Source: Pollutiaquabacter aromativorans (GTDB taxonomy: Bacteria > Bacteroidota > Bacteroidia > AKYH767-A > 2013-40CM-41-45). Taken from it: a stretch of 64,000 nucleotides of DNA. Under the pieces are notes generated by a model, which saw nothing but the letters and a program-made list of their open reading frames with translations, ran no database searches and had not been told where the DNA came from. A program made the translations under genes and the position numbers. Positions 61,030 to 64,000 of this stretch are shown piece after piece (position 1 is the stretch's first letter; each line of letters opens with the position of its first letter). The stretch is from assembly GCA_049177215.1 (NCBI GenBank), contig CP185379.1, positions 1,364,001 through 1,428,000 of the forward strand, read 5' to 3'.

Positions 61030-64000
61030 TCAATCGTTCAGTAAAAAGACACCTTCCACACCAGCCGGCGTCCAGGTGAATCCCTGCTTACCACCGGAAG
61101 CTGTTGAGGTATTGTCCATCTTATCAAACGCGGCTTTATCGATCAGATCGATCGACTTAAAACCAGCCGCCTTCAATTGCGTGTTCAACTTTGCAAGGTC
61201 GGAATCCCAAACCTGTTTGGCGGCTTTTTGCTGGTCGTTCAATTGAGATCGCAGGTAAGCGAATTTTTCCATCTGTGCTGTGTTGGGTCTGCCCAGGTAG
61301 CCGGCCACGCTGCCGTACAATTCACTGGTCTTCTCCCGCAGCCGCTCCTCACCGGTGATCGACTGCCCCTCTTTCGTCGCGATCAGTTCCTTGCGGATCT
61401 TCTCCATCTTGTCTGCATAGGAGGTCAAGGACTTCTTCAAAGAACCATTCTTGATCGAATCGGCCATTGCCCGCGCATCGTCTCGCGAGCGCCATACCTG
61501 CTCGGTCAGCAAGGCCAGTTCTTCCGAAAGCTGCATGATCTCCCGAACCGTCTTGCGTTGCAAAGAACGGTCTTCCATGCTGTGGGGTAAGGTCATATCC
61601 TCTACTAAGCGCAAGGTGTGCGTGTACGTTTTATCGCCCTTGGTGAGTTTGACCGTATAGTTGCCCGGTTCGCACAAAGGGCCGAAGAAACCTGCCCCAT
61701 CGAGTCTGACGCCACGTGCCACGCGCGGCGGCTTCTGCCGCATCCCCCAACTGATCTTGTTGATCCCTTTCCGTTTGGTGGCGGGAACAGTTCCGTAGGA
61801 TTTACCGGAGGCATCGAAGATTTCAATTTTCAAGTCACCGGTGGTTACCCGATCCTTCAGGTAATAGATGATCTGGGCGTCTTCAGAAGAATTCTGCCCG
61901 ACGTATCCCCCGGCACTTGGGAATGCCCCGCCATAGCGGCCATTGGACACTGCAAAATCGCGGGTGGGCAGGAAGGCCAGATCGCTGGACATTACATCTG
62001 AAGTCAACTGACGCAAGGGAGAGATGTCATCGACCACCAGAATGCTTCTGCCGTGCGTGGCCAGAACCAGGTCATTGGTCTTCGGGTGGATCTGGATATC
62101 GCGTACTGGCGTCGGAGGCACTTTGGCATTAAACGTGGTCCAGGAGCTGCCACCATCCAGAGATACATGCAATCCCCACTCGGTGCCCAACCAAAGCAAA
62201 TTCCGATTGATCAGGTCCTCACGGATCTTGTGAGCAAAGCCGGCTTTGAGTTCGCTCAGGTTGAACGTAGTCCAGGTCTTGCCAAGGTCCTTGGATACGG
62301 CTGCATACGTATTCATGTCGCCGTACATGTGGTTGTCGAAAGTCGCATAGACCGTATTCTTGTCGAATCGCGAAGGCTCGATGCTGCTGACCCAGGTCTG
62401 TGCCGGCATGCCTTTGATGTTACCATTGACTTTTGTCCAGGTCTTACCGCCGTCCGTACTTACCTGGAGATTTCCATCATCGGTTCCGACCCAGATCTGA
62501 TTACCGTCGATAGGCGATTCCGCAATGGTAAAGATGGTACAGTGGTTTTCGGCAGACGAGTTATCGGTCGTAACGCCGCCGCTTTCCTCCTGCTTTTGTT
62601 TGTTCGGGTCATTCGTGGTCAGGTCGGAGGAGATACGCTCCCAGGTTCGGCCGCGATCACGGGAGAGGAAAAGGAACTGAGCGCCCATATAAAGCTTGCT
62701 CGGATCGTTCGGACTCAGGTACAGCGGGGTGTTCCAGTTGAAACGGAATTTCGGATCGCCCATCCGCTCCTTGGGTTGGATGTCGGCGTATTCGTTCGTT
62801 CGAAGATCCACGCGAAAGGCATGTCCTCCCTGATATTCCGAATAGATGAAATTCGAATCCAGGCGGTCGCGCTGAACCCAAAATCCGTCACCACCACCGA
62901 CGTTCATCCAATCGCCGTTCTCGATCCCGCCGATACTTTGCGAGGGGCCCATCCAGGAACCATTGTCCTGCAGACCACCGAAGACGTTGTAAGGCTGCCC
63001 ATTGTCGATCTCGACATGGTAGAACTGACCAACCGGAATGTTGTTGAGGAAAATGAAGTTGTTGGCCCTGTCAAGGCTCATGTAAACACCACCATCCGTA
63101 CCGAGGTAAATCTGGGACGGGTTGGCAGGATTGATCCAGATCGCATGATGGTCGCTGTGCACCCATCCGCTGGTGTTGGCAGGGTCGGACCAGGAACGTC
63201 CTCCATCGTCGGAAAAACTCATGGAGAAGGCCGGGCGATAAACCCGCTTGGGATTAGCCGGATCGACGGCAATGGTCGAAAAATAGAAGGGTCGGGCTTC
63301 CACATTGAAGTTCGAACTTTGCTCCTGCCACGACTCACCGGAATCTGTAGAGAGGTACAAGCTCGTCTTCTTCGCTTCAACGATGGCAAAGAGATTCGAG
63401 GGCGCGCTGGGAGCCAGTGCCAATGCTACGCGTCCGATCTCACCGGTCGGCAGACCCTTGGTCAGCTTTTTCCAGGTCTTACCGCCATCGGAACTTTTAT
63501 AGAGCGCACTGCCGGGACCGCCGGAAGCGAATGCGAATGGTTTGCGACGGAATTGCCACATGCTGGCATAAAGCACATCCGGATTCGAAGGATCCATGAC
63601 TACCTCGGCACAACCGGTTTTCACATCCGTGTAGAGGATCTTTTCCCATGTTTTTCCTCCATCCGATGTCTTGTAGAGACCGCGATGCGGACTGTCGCTC
63701 CAGAGCGGACCGGGAGCTGCCACATAGACGGTTTTCGGATCGCGGGGATGGATCAGGATCCGGGCAATGTGCTCGGTCGAGTCGAGCCCCATCCGGGTCC
63801 AGTTATCGCCTCCATCGGTCGTCAGATAAATTCCGTTTCCGATCGAAACGCTGTTACGCATGTTGGACTCTCCGGTACCGGCCCAGATGGTTTCCGGATG
63901 CCCCTGATCGATGGTCAGCGCGCCAATGCTCTGACAATATTTATCGAACACTGATTTGAATGAAGCCCCTCCATTGATCGTCTTCCAGATTCCGCCACCG
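61030..64000 (-). CDS. BNR/sortilin-like beta-propeller protein (5' end outside window)
   Basis: 989 residues are visible and the frame is still open at the right edge (it reads GGGIWKTINGGASFKSVFD), so the start is missing. At least nine Asp-box motifs are seen (TTDGGDNW, TSDGGKTW, SSDGGKTW, STDSGESW, SDDGGRSW, STDGGKTW, SLDGGSSW and others), which build one or two propellers of the VPS10/sortilin or xyloglucanase type. The C-terminal 330 residues have a beta-sandwich (ITWGMRQKPP-like near INKISWGMRQKPP) and a helical part. No type IX sorting domain is visible. Large proteins of this kind are often annotated as glycosyl hydrolases, but no catalytic residues can be named here. Confidence 0.88.
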   Translation of the reverse strand, partial: GGGIWKTINGGASFKSVFDKYCQSIGALTIDQGHPETIWAGTGESNMRNSVSIGNGIYLTTDGGDNWTRMGLDSTEHIARILIHPRDPKTVYVAAPGPLWSDSPHRGLYKTSDGGKTWEKILYTDVKTGCAEVVMDPSNPDVLYASMWQFRRKPFAFASGGPGSALYKSSDGGKTWKKLTKGLPTGEIGRVALALAPSAPSNLFAIVEAKKTSLYLSTDSGESWQEQSSNFNVEARPFYFSTIAVDPANPKRVYRPAFSMSFSDDGGRSWSDPANTSGWVHSDHHAIWINPANPSQIYLGTDGGVYMSLDRANNFIFLNNIPVGQFYHVEIDNGQPYNVFGGLQDNGSWMGPSQSIGGIENGDWMNVGGGDGFWVQRDRLDSNFIYSEYQGGHAFRVDLRTNEYADIQPKERMGDPKFRFNWNTPLYLSPNDPSKLYMGAQFLFLSRDRGRTWERISSDLTTNDPNKQKQEESGGVTTDNSSAENHCTIFTIAESPIDGNQIWVGTDDGNLQVSTDGGKTWTKVNGNIKGMPAQTWVSSIEPSRFDKNTVYATFDNHMYGDMNTYAAVSKDLGKTWTTFNLSELKAGFAHKIREDLINRNLLWLGTEWGLHVSLDGGSSWTTFNAKVPPTPVRDIQIHPKTNDLVLATHGRSILVVDDISPLRQLTSDVMSSDLAFLPTRDFAVSNGRYGGAFPSAGGYVGQNSSEDAQIIYYLKDRVTTGDLKIEIFDASGKSYGTVPATKRKGINKISWGMRQKPPRVARGVRLDGAGFFGPLCEPGNYTVKLTKGDKTYTHTLRLVEDMTLPHSMEDRSLQRKTVREIMQLSEELALLTEQVWRSRDDARAMADSIKNGSLKKSLTSYADKMEKIRKELIATKEGQSITGEERLREKTSELYGSVAGYLGRPNTAQMEKFAYLRSQLNDQQKAAKQVWDSDLAKLNTQLKAAGFKSIDLIDKAAFDKMDNTSTASGGKQGFTWTPAGVEGVFLLND

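Noticed and set aside
62053..63954. Open frame of 633 codons on the plus strand
   Set aside because: It lies wholly antisense to the BNR-repeat protein, has no signal or domain, and follows from the codon bias of the repeated gene.
1..64000. tRNA, rRNA, CRISPR arrays, transposases and prophage genes
   Set aside because: None seen by reading; all long stretches are explained by chromosomal genes. A tRNAscan or Infernal run could still reveal a small RNA in the intergenic gaps.

Overview
The window is a stretch of core chromosome from a bacterium of the phylum Bacteroidota (Bacteroidetes), probably an aerobic environmental lineage. Base composition is slightly above 50 percent GC by eye. The assignment rests on several independent signs: a type IX secretion component (DUF4835/PorD) and four secreted proteins that end in type IX sorting domains; the rpmG-DUF4295-ftsY-rimO cluster; many TAnnTTTG -7 promoter boxes, some with a TTTG -33 box about 19 to 21 nt upstream, and almost no Shine-Dalgarno sequences; a Bacteroidetes-type FabI and sirtuin; and the bacillithiol enzyme BshC. 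Oxygen-dependent HemF points to aerobic life.

Layout. 1-3.8 kb (+): end of porD, ychF, a rhomboid protease, a GmhB-like HAD phosphatase and a class IV aminotransferase. 3.8-16.0 kb (-): a coiled-coil lipoprotein; a long run recQ (frameshifted) - 3-methyladenine glycosylase - RlmI-like methyltransferase - MATE exporter - fmt - sirtuin - UPF0316; a Rof-like Rho inhibitor; a dienelactone hydrolase; clpB. 16.2-23.6 kb: an orphan gene, an 1138-residue secreted multidomain protein, bshC, a small membrane protein and a secreted phosphoesterase. 23.7-28.5 kb (+): guaA - LysM protein - hemF - SMUG2-like glycosylase, overlapping head to tail, then a 46-residue membrane protein. 28.6-33.4 kb (-): glucosaminidase, TPR protein, gyrA. 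33.8-39.7 kb: clpC (+), then fabI, recN and a DUF4412 protein (-). 40.0-44.8 kb (+): ftsK, lolA and two secreted proteins. 44.8-50.8 kb (-): rimO, ftsY, DUF4295, rpmG, an aminopeptidase P, rpmB and cinA. 50.8-52.6 kb (+): an ECF-like sigma factor, a small membrane protein and a DUF4197 lipoprotein. 52.6-61.0 kb: two tandem universal stress proteins (-), a nucleoside phosphorylase (+), an LVIVD-repeat and an SBBP-repeat secreted protein (-), and a SirB1-type protein (+). From 61.0 kb a BNR-repeat protein (-) runs off the right edge.

Most genes are housekeeping: translation (fmt, rpmB, rpmG, rimO, ychF), DNA topology, repair and segregation (gyrA, recQ, recN, ftsK, two glycosylases), protein quality control (clpB, clpC), export (ftsY, lolA, porD) and cofactor or nucleotide metabolism (hemF, guaA, bshC). 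Many convergent gene pairs share a strong bidirectional hairpin terminator. I saw no tRNA, rRNA, insertion sequence, prophage or CRISPR array. I found no convincing undescribed multi-gene system. The points most worth following are a Rof-like protein, promoter boxes that abut start codons, the single-base frameshift in recQ, an isolated 46-residue membrane protein, and an aminopeptidase lodged inside a ribosomal-protein cluster.
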